Both the position numbers and the translations under genes were made by a program. Shown piece by piece: positions 49,103-60,174 of a stretch of 64,000 bases of DNA. The stretch covers positions 434,001-498,000 of the forward strand of contig CM035308.1 of the NCBI GenBank assembly GCA_002900995.3, in the 5' to 3' direction. Every line of letters begins with the position of its first letter. Position 1 is the first letter of the stretch. The notes beneath the pieces were generated by a model. It saw nothing but the letters and a program-made list of their open reading frames with translations, searched no databases and was not told where the DNA came from. The DNA comes from Ganoderma boninense. Its lineage: Eukaryota; Basidiomycota; Agaricomycetes; Polyporales; Polyporaceae.

Positions 49103-50110
49103 TGGGCTATGGCATGCCAGTGTCCCCCTCCTCTCGCCTTCGCCTCGTCTTGGCTCCTCAGACCTCAGGCATCCCGCCTCCTGACCGCCATACCACCGAC
49201 GCGTGTGTGTGCGCATGTCCTCATGCTCACTATGCGTCCTTGGCACTTCAGCCGGGACAACATGTTCTCTATTAGCGTGCATGATGCATGACCCCTATCC
49301 AAGCTCTGCATGCATCATAGTAATACGCCACGCGCGACGTCTCGATCTGTAGCCCTACTTGAACGCTTCCACGCCCCGCAACTGTACATGTACTGCCCGG
49401 CCATGTTCATGAATCATGTACAGCATCAATGTATCATATCATATCCATTTCTCGTCTTCCCCAGACTTCCCCGCACGAACGATAACCCCGTCCCTAGTTA
49501 CAGCTACGTACTGTACTGTACGTATACTTCGACTCTTCCACGGACCATGCCGCGCCCCCTTCGCACGCCTGATCCGACGCTCCGCCCTCGCTGCCTGCCC
49601 GTCCTCGCGTGGGCACTGCAGTAATTAAGTAGCGACAATGACTCAATGAATTACTTACGCCTCGAGACCTCGTGGGCTCGCTTGACTGTACCTGTACCCG
49701 TACGTACTGGAACGTGGCCCCAACCCCAGTCAATATTGTCAGGCGGCCACTTCGATCGCGAGAATCGAAGCGCGCGACGACGGAGGTCGACGTCGACGCC
49801 TCGCGACAAACACGCCTTCGAGTCTGAGTCCCCGCGCACGGGGATACTGCAGCCCCAACCGATCACCACGCTCACATCCCACAGGAAGCCAGGCGATCGC
49901 GAGAGGCTATGGCAACTCCAAGCCATGCCAGTGGGGCTCTGGGGCTCGAGTTCCCGCCGGAGATGTCACGGTCGTCGACGCGAGCTCCCCACAGCACATA
50001 ATGTCCGCGATCGCCTACACACATACGCTGTCGACTACTGGACCGGGGCGGTAGGCGTAGGGTTACTACTGCACGCGCGCCGCGCCCGAACGGGGTTGCA
50101 GACCGTCTCA

Positions 50111-50141
50111 CCGTTGCGCCGTTGCGCCGTTGCGCCGTTGC
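50111..50141 (+). repeat. Tandem repeat of 9-bp unit
   Basis: The unit CCGTTGCGC is present about 3.4 times without mismatch. Confidence 0.85.
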
Positions 50142-51435
50142 TTCCGAGTGCGTGTCGCGACTCGCCAGCGCGCGAGAGGGGCTGCGCCGCGGACGTCAGT
50201 TAGACTCGGAAGCACTGCTGCGAGGATGATTGAAGCTACAGTAACAGTATATTGAAGGCACCGAATGATGATGATTGTGCCGGTTCCTGTACCTGTAATC
50301 TTCCAATGAATGTAAGTATGTATGGACTGTGGACACGTCCGCCCGAAAGCCGTTACGAGACGTCGACTCGGGCGCGCTAATTATAAGGTACTGTGAGGGT
50401 GGGAGGTCGGCCACGACCGTGCAGCCCTGCTGTTTCTATTTCTACTTCCATTGCAGCGTCGTCAAGGACAAATGCGACGGAGGGAGAGAGCTCGAGGGGA
50501 ATTCGAAGGGGGGTGAAGAGGCGAGAAGCTGGAGCTGCCTGGGGGATTCGGGAGCCCCGCGAAGCTCTGTTCTGCCCAACGCGGGAAACCATGGGCAGTG
50601 ACTAGTGAGCGGCACGCAAGGTTGGGAATCTTGGGATGATCGATCGCACAATGCATTCGACGATCACGATCAAGAGCGTATAGAGGATTATACAACTTGT
50701 GTAAGTAGTGCTACATGACCTCTCTCTACAACAGGAACAGGTGGTTTACATTCTACTGCAGCGTGTTTGTATGCGTATAGGTTGCGTATGGGGTGTAGGT
50801 GTGTAAGTATGAAACGCTGGACGCTGCAAGCGGCAAGAAGGCATGCACATGAAAACATGAAGGGGAAGGGGTGCGCGTCGTGAAAGGGAATAAGAGGTCG
50901 TGTCGTCATCAGACGCGTGACGGTAGAACATAAAGGTATGTGCAAGAACGTGAACGTAAAAACGTGGGTGGCGACAAGAAGTTGTTGCGTCTGCTCGCGA
51001 CGCGGCGGTGACAAGAACCAATAAACAGTGATGTGTGGGCCTGTGAGGGGCCGGCACGCTCCGCGGGAGCGTGAGTCTAGTGTGGGACGGAACGGACAGC
51101 CTGCCATATCCGCGTATGGGAGGACCAGAGCCAGAGGAGGAGGATGACGAGGAGGAGGAGACCGATGCCGATGCTGAGGAGCCTGAGGAACACGGAGCCG
51201 GAGGCGGATGCATAAATAGCCCGAATAAAAACCGCAACGGTATCAAGCGGGTCCTGACGATGACCGGTGACGAGGTGACGATGAAGATGTAGATGGAGAT
51301 GCGGAGGAGATGGAGATGGATGCTCGGCGGACGTGGCCAGTGCTGGGTGAATGATGTATGGAGGTGGCGCTGACCGGGAAGACTCGTCCTGGGAAGCCTT
51401 AGGGCCCTGAAGGCCTGAAGCCTAGAGGGGAACGC

Positions 51436-52095
51436 TCAGGGCTTGAAGGACTTGTTCTCGTAGTGCCACGAGATCGAGAGCACGCCGGTATCCAGGGACC
51501 CGAGCTCCTCGAACAGCGACGGGCTCATGTCTGGTCACGGGCCAAGCAGAAGAAGGTCAGCAACGCGCGCCTCCCAATAAGCGAGTAAGTAAGTCGGTAC
51601 TGACCGAGGTCGCCTGAGCCGCAGCTAGGGCACTCGTCGCGCACCATGCCCCACGCGTCCTTGCCGTTGGCTGTGTTCGTAATGTGCATCCACTGCGCAC
51701 CCGATGTCCGTCAGCGTCCGAAACATACAAAGAATGGATGGATAGATCACAGATGGATCATGGCTGCGTGAAAGAAAGCGAAGAAAGGAAGGAGGGAGGG
51801 AAGGGCGCCTACCTGGTTGCAGTTGCCACCGGAGCCATAGATCTGCGAGGAAATGGCAACGATCTTGTCGCTGTTCACGTTCCAGTCGCCGCAGGCCCCA
51901 AGGCCGACGTCGAACCAGGTTCCCTGTGTGAGCGAACATGCAGCACGGCGTGAGTCGCGAGGCGCGGAGATGGAATGCACGCGGGATACTGACGCGACCG
52001 GTGTGCGTTACGCGCTTCTCGAGCTCGATGGGGGCCGCGAGGACCGAGGCCAGGAGCGCGAACGCGACGACGAAGAGCGTGAAAATCGACATCAT
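51436..52095 (-). CDS. Small secreted double-psi beta-barrel (RlpA/barwin-like) protein
   Basis: Four exons; exon 1 is 52095-51995 and exon 2 starts at 51923. The start MMSIFTLFVVAFALLASVLA is a signal peptide; APIELEKR then gives a Kex2-type KR site, so a short propeptide is likely. The mature part is VTHTGRGTWFDVGLGACGDW, NSDKIVAISSQIYGSGGNCN, WMHITNTANGKDAWGMVRDE, CPSCGSGDLDMSPSLFEELG and ends SISWHYENKSFKP, 131 residues in total. The GxGTWF, ACG.W, CPSCG.GDLDMSP.LF pattern is that of fungal RlpA-like double-psi barrel (barwin/expansin-related) proteins, which bind polysaccharides or act as protease inhibitors. Two conserved cysteine pairs (ACG/NCN and CPSC) are present. I chose the first of two adjacent ATGs. 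No catalytic role can be assigned. Confidence 0.85.
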
Positions 52096-55000
52096 CTTGG
52101 AGGAGGGAGGTGGGCGAGCGAGTAAGGTGAACGCCTTGTGAGTGCTTGTCGGGTGGTATGGAGGTGGAGGAGAGTAGAGTGGCGGACGCGGATCCGGAGG
52201 AGCGGTGAGGGGAAGGGACAAAGGCGAGACAAGAACTCGTGAGGAACTTGGAAAGGACGCGGGTGCGCTCCTTTATACGTGCCTTCGGTGCCTTGGGGGA
52301 AAAGCGTGGAGTTGTTGATTTGCGCGCCCTGGGGGGAGAAGGGCCGGCGAGGCCTTCGCAGGCATCACATCCTCAGGCAGGACGAGGTACCGGTCGAGAC
52401 CGCAGACACAGCGCGGCGCGCCGGCGCAAGTGGTGACGGAGGGCAGCACCCTGGAAAAATTGGGGCCGGCGTTCCCGATGATTACCTTTAGCCATCTCGG
52501 AGGGAAGAGGGCGAATCAGGACGCGCGGAGCTATGGCCGGTGGAAGTTGACGCCCGCAGGAGACAGCGGACGGACGGACGGATGATGAGTGAGGCGTCCT
52601 CGGGCAAGACATAACACAACGGGTGCACTGCATGCGGGTGACAGGGGGGGTTGACAGGATTGGCTTCAGATGAATAATTGAAGGCGGCTGGCGCAGCGTC
52701 GTGCAGGCAACGTGCGGACGGGGGCCGGGTGGGCGCGCGGTGCAAGTAAGTACGTGTCGCGCGCGAGCCGCCCGGACACCACCGCGTTCATTGGATGGAC
52801 CGCGGGAGACAGTGGCGAGATGCAGAAGCGCATCTGCGGAGGTGAGGAATCTAATCACGCGATCGCTTGTGCGGCGCGTGCCGACCAGGAACAAGGGTTG
52901 TCGGGGTCGACCCGCCTCCTCATGTTCACCTCGGTGCCGAGGCGGTGCGCGAGAAAATTTTCTGTGCAAGGCCGTTTGAGCAACATATTACGCAAAAATA
53001 ACCAACCACTCACTTGGAGGAGCACGGAGCGCGGTCGTGCTTTTGCTTCCACCCACGCTTCGCGACCATGTGCCGTGCGGTAGGCGCGGTGGCGAGTCAT
53101 CCGGAAACGATGGCGCCTGAAACGAGAGCGAGTTCAGCCACTGGCCATTTGTTGTTATGCGGCAGCTTGTACTCACATGTTGGTGTCAACAAACCAGCGA
53201 CAGGTGATGCACCGGAGAATGAAGCCACATGCGGCGAGGGATTCGATTCACTTGATAAATGCAGCGCACACATACGCCAACAAAGAATGTGGTCGGCGGA
53301 CATGGGAGCGCCGGAACTGGACGGTCAGAGGAATGAAAGCGAAGGAGTGGTGATTCCACGTCGAGGGAAGTCACAGCGGGAGGAAGGGCCATGAGGTATG
53401 GTCAAAGTCGCTGACCGCTCCAGTAAGAACCCTCGACGTCATGGAATTTGATGTTTACAGTAACATTCCTTTTGAAGCCATCATTCTTCCCCAAGTCGTG
53501 TGGGAGGTGACATCGACAGCGAGGATGTCGATCCTTGGACGCGACTGGGGCACGACATCGATGCATATACCGAGGTAAAGCCGCTGGCGTCAGGAGGGAC
53601 CCAATATGAAGGGCGTCTTGTAGCATTGAGCGTCCACACTGGATGGGGTTGCCGTGTCAGCAAGTGGCTGAAATAACAGCACCTTCAGGAACAGATATGG
53701 AGCGGTGGGACTCCTTGGCAAATCCAAAAAAAACAACCCCAACGGCGCCTTCAGCTGCCATAGACTCTTCTAGGCATAAAACTTGCAGGCATTGGAAAAT
53801 GATTCCCATCCAACCATCCAGGCCCTGTGTTCAAACAGCATCCGACAGCCCAAGACAAGCCTTCAACGGTATCATGTGACGAGCCCCTCAAGATGGCGTT
53901 GGACCATGTAGCGCAAGGCGGCCATGGGGCAAATGTCCTTAAGGGCACGTTGTAGCGGCGCGGAAACGACATGAGGTGGAGCTCGGAGCATTGCCGTGGC
54001 CGTTAGACTGATGTAAGAAAATCTCACCTACATGCCCACTCTGCAGCATACGAAGACGGCGAATTGTTATCGTTCAAGGATACTGGCTGACTGATGCTGT
54101 ACATGGAGTTTCAACAGGTCGACGAGGAGATAAGAGAACGAACACACTCAATAATTCTGAATATCGCAACTTTTGGAGATAAGTATGTTGCAAAGAGGGC
54201 ATTCATCGTGGCTTGATACGCCGCCGAGGGAGCACATAGTTGTTTAGGGGGTCAGCCCACGAGCAGGCAAATGCAGGCAAGGGTGACATACCTGACAAGA
54301 ACGTATGAATAGACGGAGACGGTGGATTGGGTAGAGACCAACGTCAATTCTTCGCTCTTGGTTATAATTGGGTTGTTTCTAGCAGAGTGAGAAGACAGGT
54401 AGAACACTTGATGAGGAAGTGTGGACGCATGCCTCAATGTGGACGGCCTATCAATAAGCCTGTGCGAATTTCTGCCACGTCGACGAATGACAAAAGCGGC
54501 AGAGGAATGCGGACCACTCACCTCAGTTGAGCAAAAGGTTAGACAGCGTCCCGAGACATGATTTACTCTTCAGTTTCTTGGGCCATGAGTATCGACATGC
54601 TGGTGAAATGGTGAAGGAGGCTATCGTAGCAACTAAGGTGCATACAGCCTGGCGAAGGTGGAGAACGACTAAGTATAGCCATGAAGGACTTCTGTCGGCA
54701 GCGCGCCGCGACGTCAATACTGGACTCTGGACAGTTGTACCGGTTCACCGCCCACAGTCAGTGTGTGTGGATAGAATGGAATGGTAGATTGATTATTCCC
54801 TGGGACGAGAGGAGGAGAGGGCGTGGATGGGGAGATGGTGGACAGGGATCAGGTTCAAGTTGGGACTTCTTGGAAGTTGGACGCGCGTAGCCGGCAATCT
54901 CCGCCAGGGACTTCTCCTGGTCTGGACCCAGCCATGAATACACACGGATCATCCTCTCAAAGTGAAGCCTCCAAACCGCCCTCTGTGTATGCCACTGTAC

Positions 55001-55339
55001 ACAGCGTCGGAAACATGGTCTCGATAAGATGACCACAAGAGTCCTCTGGGCTAATAGACTGAAGCCAGTGCGGGGAGAGGGCAGCAAGGGACGAAACCGA
55101 CGTCATAAGTAACTCCGGCGACCATTTCGGGTAATACGGCTGCGGTTGGCCGATCAGAATAGCGTACAGCAATCGCGATCCACTGCTCCGCCCACCCGGA
55201 AGCGCCGCTACACTGCTCGTCTCCGCACTCCCATCCTCCCGCCACCTCATCCCATCTCCCCTGTTCTCGCCACAGCCTATCGCACAGAGTCTTTCTTATT
55301 GCTCTCGAACAGTATTCATACTATCCGTGGTTCCACAGA
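52096..55339. other. 3.2-kb spacer with one doubtful gene
   Basis: Between the divergently oriented secreted-protein gene and the BZZ1-type gene. The part near 52096-52280 is the promoter of the secreted protein. The rest is mixed sequence without protein-like frames, except for a minus-strand segment at 54758-55250 listed separately. Confidence 0.4.
54758..55250 (-). CDS. Doubtful minus-strand gene fragment
   Basis: Two minus-strand frames contain protein-like text that could join: SPELLMTSVSSLAALSPHWL, SPEDSCGHLIETMFPTLCTV and AYTEGGLEA in one, then HFERMIRVYSWLGPDQEKSL and AEIAGYARPTSKKSQ in the other. The switch falls at about 54965, either an intron or a one-base error. It would be divergent from the BZZ1-type gene with overlapping 5' regions. 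I recognise no family. Confidence 0.25.
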
Positions 55340-58300
55340 ATGGCCGGACCGACTCCTGGTCAGACCTACGGACAACATCTTCCCGTGCGGTTTCCACCTC
55401 TCAGACTCCGAAACCGCGTGACATCTCACCCAACCCTTAACAGGACCAGGTTGAGAAAATATCTGGTTTAACCGACGCCCAGCTCCAGCTCCTTGAGGAC
55501 GTAAGCCCCGTCGCCGGATCAGGCTTATCATGTAACCCCACTCCTCATGCACTCACCACTCCGCCACCTTAGGTGCGCGACCTCCACACCCAGCGTGTTG
55601 CGCTCGAGCGGGAGTACGCTACCAAATTGCAACTACTTCTTAGGAAAGCCACCGAGAAGAAGGCTAAGAAGATGCCGGCATTGGTAGTCGGTAATGAGCC
55701 CACCAAGCCCTGCGACGAAAATACCTTTAAACAGAGGTTATCCTCCCCATTCATCACCATCAGAAGTCTCTAACTTTGTTTCTATTTTCTCAGCACTCTC
55801 GACAAGGCCTACACCCAGCTTTTGTCCTCGATTGGTGATATCGCTCAAGAGCACATTAACCTCGCAGACTCCCTCACAAGTCAGATTATCGAGCCGCTCA
55901 GAGCTACTGAACAGAAACATGAGGCCGCTAGGAAGAACGAGATGCAGTTCTACCAGAAACTCTTGCAAGACAGGGACCGCGTCTATGCGGATCGCATCAA
56001 AGTCCGTGTAACTCGCTAACCGCGCTCCCGGCATACCTACTCACGCTCATTTCCTTTCTATACAGAGCAAGCAGAAGGTGAACTCACGCCATTTTTACCC
56101 CAATCCTCCCACCGTACTGACTGACCGATAGTATGATGACGAGTGCACGGAGCTCGATGCCTATCGGCAGAAGCAGGTGTGTCGTCCCCTCTTCTTCTGC
56201 CAGACCGTGTAATTCCATCTTACGTACAGGAACGTTCTGCGGACGACCGCCATGCAGAAAGGGCGGCTAGGCAGTACGAACAACAGCAGGTCGATATGCT
56301 TAACAGCAAGAAGTACGTGCATTCATTTTTCTGTTTCGCAATTGGCCGGGCACCGACCCTCTTCCCCACACAATGAAAATTGCGGGCTCCAGTGCGTACT
56401 TGATATCCATCGCCGTCGCCAATAACGTCAAGGCGAAGTTCTACGACGAAGATCTACCCGCCCTGGAGGACGTGAGTTCCGCTCTATTTCCCTTCCGGAG
56501 CGCCTCCGCTAACAATGCCCATTGCCAGCAATTTCGTGAGCTGGTGCCTGCGCTGGTTCGGCGCTGGTCACGAGTCTGATATCTCGCGACAGAGGACTTG
56601 CAGACTCGCCTTCTCACCCGCTTTGTTAGCATCCTGAAGCATGCCCATGCTATCCAACTGAGAAACCTCGATGTCGTACGCACGCATCTGACGAAATCCG
56701 AGGCTGCATTCGACGCCGTGAACCCCGGCCAAGACCAGGACCTATTCATTGATCACAACGTGATGCCTTTTTCACAGCCTGTAGACTGGGCGTTTGAGCC
56801 GTGTGCTAGCCACTACGATAATGTAGGCTTCCTCGCCTTCTTTTCGTCGTCAGGTGCTGATTGATATCAAGGGCGAGATAAGTGTGGAAGCGGCCCCGAA
56901 GGTTTACCTGCAGAACCGGATGAACAGGTGTCGAGCCAAGGTTCAAGAACTCCAGCCCGTGCTAACCTCGAAGCGTACGTACTGAACTCTCGGCCGCTCT
57001 ATATGCAACCCTGAACTTAACTTGGCACACGGCCGTTCCCTGACTTGTTTTCTGACCCTGGCAGGCCAGGAAGCGGAACAGCTCGCTAGACTTGTCCAGG
57101 CCTATAGTGCCGACAATGCCTTGGGCAACGTTGATGAAGTTCTTGATGTGAGTGGTTGTTGATATGTGTGGGCGTCTGCGAAAAGGATAAGCGGTTACTG
57201 ATCATAGCTCGTGGCGGTCTCGCCCCGGGCGACCGTTGAAAAAGAACTACCTGGATGCGCAACACATGGCTTGACCTTCTACTCCAACTCTGGGGTTGTC
57301 CTCACGGCCGAGATAAATGTTATTGCTTCTGCTCTGGGAGGTACGAGACCGCTCTTTGCTCCCCTTCTTTCGGGCTTCCGATCTTCGCTTCCGACTTTTC
57401 CGCATACACGTGTGGCTTCTGCGTCGTGAATTCTTTTCTTCCTTCGCCTTCTGGCAAATCTGCGTCTCGATGGGGCAATGCACTTACTGCATTCATTCCG
57501 CTAGGGGACGAAGGTGCTCAAAACCCCCACTCATTCAAGAGCACGTCCTTCTCCATACCGGCGACATGCGCGTACTGCAAGGTGAGTTCTACGCCCGTGA
57601 TCTTGCATTGCACCCGCTGTCTTCCTCACAGGGTTTTTTGTTCTCTGATCCTCGTAGTCTTCCATTTGGGGCCTGAGTAAGCAGGGGAAAACCTGCAAGG
57701 CATGCGGCATTTCCGTGCACTCCAAGTGCGAACTCAAGGCGAGTTTATTGTGTCCCACCGCGGCCCACCCTCATCGATGGACACTGACGTACAAGCCCCC
57801 AGCTCCCCGCAGACTGCACCGGCACCCGCCACGGAGCCCGTGGTCACCAGCACTCGGACTCTTTGTCCGCGAGCGTTTCTAGAACGTCCTCCGTCCTCTC
57901 GCGCAGCAACTCGAGCAGTCGTCCATGTCCCTCCGCCCCATGTGTGCGCGCACGACCGAGCTGATCCCTCCCCGATAGTTTCGTCCCTGCAGCAAGCGAC
58001 GCCCACGCCGTCCTCCTTCGCGCCCCCGCCCTCGGCGCACGCTGCCGAGGACGAGGAGGAGCGCAGGCCCGTCGCCCGCGTCCTCTTCGACTTCACGCCG
58101 ACCTCGCCCTTCGAGCTCGCCGTCTCCGGTGCGTGTGCCCCCTTTCTCCTTCTGCCCGGCAGAATCTTTTAGCCCGGGGACGAGTTGCGCTCAGCGAGCC
58201 CCCCGTGTGTCCGTGCGTGTTGCAGCCGAGAGCACCGTGCATGTGCTCGAAGAAGACGACGGCTCGGGCTGGGTCAAGGTCGCCGACGACTCCGGGGGCA

Positions 58301-58906
58301 AGGGCCTCGTCCCCGCGTCGTACCTCGAGTTCCACGAGCCCAGCGGTGGTGGCGGTGGTGTGCAGGCGCAGGCGAAGGCGAGAACTGCGACGGCTTCCCT
58401 CGGTCGCCCATTGGCACGGGCGACTGCGAACGCGGATTACGGTGCGTACGGCGGTTCACGACGCGGGGCTTCGTCGCCTCGTGCACGAGTCCCCGCGTCT
58501 TTTCTTCTTCTTTGCTCCATTTGGATTATTGGCTGACGGGCATCGTTCGTTGCGCGGCGTGTAGTGCGTGGCATCTACGCGTACAAGGCACAAGGCCCTG
58601 ACGAGCTCGACGTGCAAGAGGGCGGGCTTATCCAGCTGACCGAGGGCCCCAATGGGGGGCGGCGGTATGGCGAGGGCTGGTGGGAAGGTGCGTATACGTA
58701 CTGCTGCTGTTCTCGGGTGCCATTCTTGCTGTCCGTGTCTGGGGCTGATGGATGCGCCTGTTCTGCTGGTCGTGATCCCAGGGATAGACGCAAGTGGGAA
58801 GCAGGGCATCTTCCCGAGCAACTACGTAAGTGCCCGTTCTGATAAGTCGCGGGAAGCAGCGTGCACTGAGCCCTCGAACCCAATGCAGGTCGAGGATGTG
58901 CAGTAG
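55340..58906 (+). CDS. BZZ1: F-BAR, C1 and double SH3 protein (BZZ1 type)
   Basis: Bzz1/syndapin-like proteins bend plasma membrane and recruit Las17/WASP to endocytic actin patches. Domain order: F-BAR with FCH start (TYGQHLPDQVEKISGLTDAQ, VRDLHTQRVALEREYATKLQ, coiled-coil helices through ERSADDRHAERAARQYEQQQ, NNVKAKFYDEDLPALED/QFQDLQTRLLTRF), then a C1 zinc domain (HSFKSTSFSIPATCAYCK, SSIWGLSKQGKTCKACGISV, HSKCELK, all Cys/His present), a Ser/Thr/Pro linker, a first SH3 (ARVLFDFTPTSPFELAVS, then VHVLEEDDGSGWVKVADDSG) and a last SH3 (VRGIYAYKAQGPDELDVQEG, GEGWWEG, GKQGIFPSNYVEDVQ). More than a dozen short introns. An apparent stop at 56578 lies within an intron (GTGAGC donor at 56535). Near 57240-57270 two opposite one-base errors appear to garble VEKNYLDAQHMALTFYS. 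CDS starts at the ATG at 55340. Confidence 0.9.
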
Positions 58907-59076
58907 CGGTCGCGTGGCCGGCGAGCATTGGCTCGCGGTCGCGCTGCTCAGGCCTAGGGTCCCGGAGAACTCGACGGCGTATCTTGCATGGAGAAGGGGA
59001 ACACCGTCCTCGGTCCGAGCGCTGGGACACACGGACGTTCCTGCAACCACGCAGCGCGTTCGTATACGTACAGCAC
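58907..59076. other. BZZ1 3' side
   Basis: Short 3' sequence between the BZZ1 stop and the inverted-repeat element; nothing else seen. Confidence 0.5.
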
Positions 59077-59078
59077 TA

Positions 59079-59220
59079 CAGCGGGTTTCACTGGACTTGT
59101 CGTTTGAGCGCCGAAAACGAGTGCGCCGCCATCCTGCTTCCAACCCCCACGGGCGCTCCCCTCGAAACTTCCACCGGCCATATCTCCTCACTGGCTCACC
59201 GTATTCATTCCATTCTTTCA
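59079..59220 (+). repeat. Left terminal inverted repeat
   Basis: 142 bp, ends with GTATTCATTCCATTCTTTCA; pairs with 60031-60172. Confidence 0.9.
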
Positions 59221-60030
59221 CTGTTCCGCTCTGCACTGCGTCACGGATGTTTAGATAGTAATTTCTCATTCGCCCCACCACCCCTCCGCTGGGCAACAAG
59301 CTCTCTTGTCCTAAGGAACCCACGTCGGACCCAGCTACCACGCATCACTCGGTAGCCCCACGCACGTACCCGAAAATCATCGGAAAGGGTTTATAGAAGT
59401 ATCTTCCGTGGCAGACAGTCAATACGTTGCGGAATTTGTGTCTGCATCGTTCCACACGGAGGGCCGGTCGGAAGCCCCCCTCGGACCTTATGAGATTTCT
59501 TGATTGGAGGATGCGGGAGGACTCGCTTGTGAGTATTCTCCATCTCAGGCATTGGGCAAAGGGGCGAGAGATGATGCGAGGTCAGAAATTGTTGCCATGA
59601 CGCGAGAGATGGTGTTCAGCTTCGCCCACCAGAGGCGGCATCACAGGGAGGTGCAGACATTTAAGGGGGAAGGCAGATTCTATTTCAACGTGATGTAGAC
59701 ACAAGACATACGAGAATAGCATGGTGTTGGCATAATGTAGCGGTATTTCCGTGACACAGTGGGGCTCGGCATACAATGGATGTTTGGGGCTGGGGACGGA
59801 AAGCAATCAACGAACCTGAGATGACATCTTAGCATCCTATTCCCTTCTCAGACTCTGCCAACAACTTTGCGCCTCGTTTGACGAAGCTTCGTGCAATATT
59901 GAGGATGATAACAGCATTGCATTGGAAGATGGTGTTGAAACAGGGTAGGAGGTGAATTGAGATGATGGAAATATACCAGGGACAATGAAACTGTACAGCG
60001 CAATAATAGTCGCCATTTCAGACCGGAAAT

Positions 60031-60172
60031 TGAAAGAATGGAGTGAATACGGTGAGCCAGTGAGGAGATATGGCCGGTGGAAGCTTCGAGGGGAGCGCCC
60101 GTGGGGGTTGGAAGCAGGATGGCGGCGCACTCGTTTGAGCGCCGAAAACGACAAGTCCAGTGAAACCCGCTG
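60031..60172 (-). repeat. Right terminal inverted repeat
   Basis: Reverse complement of the left arm with a few substitutions and one flipped 19-bp block at 60132-60150. Confidence 0.9.
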
Positions 60173-60174
60173 TA

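Larger units (their letters stand above)
47444..51435. other. 4-kb region with weak coding signals only
   Basis: Between the GPI-protein gene and the secreted double-psi-barrel gene. Apart from the doubtful frame at 48240-49102 I find no gene. It contains a tandem 9-bp repeat (50111-50141), GTAC-rich microsatellite-like sequence (49380-49530, 49690-49715) and a purine-rich stretch at 51120-51300. Confidence 0.4.
59079..60172. mobile_element. Non-autonomous DNA transposon, 142-bp TIRs, TA target duplication
   Basis: The two ends are near-perfect inverted repeats, 59079-59220 and 60031-60172, both 142 bp and both beginning CAGCGGGTTTCACTGGACTT. Each end is flanked directly by TA (59077-59078 and 60173-60174), the target-site duplication of Tc1/mariner-type and some related elements. 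The 810-bp interior has no transposase-like frame; its longest open frame (59504-59698) is 64 codons without recognisable motif. It is therefore a long-TIR, non-autonomous element that would depend on a transposase elsewhere. The arms differ at only a few positions apart from one flipped 19-bp block (59101-59119 versus 60132-60150), suggesting fairly recent insertion or arm homogenisation. It lies between the 3' end of BZZ1 and the CAF1 upstream region. Confidence 0.85.

Noticed and set aside
56530..56594. An in-frame TGA in BZZ1, first read as a nonsense change or double indel
   Set aside because: A GTGAGC donor and a GACAG acceptor remove it and rejoin QF/QDLQTRLLTRF in phase, a normal intron.
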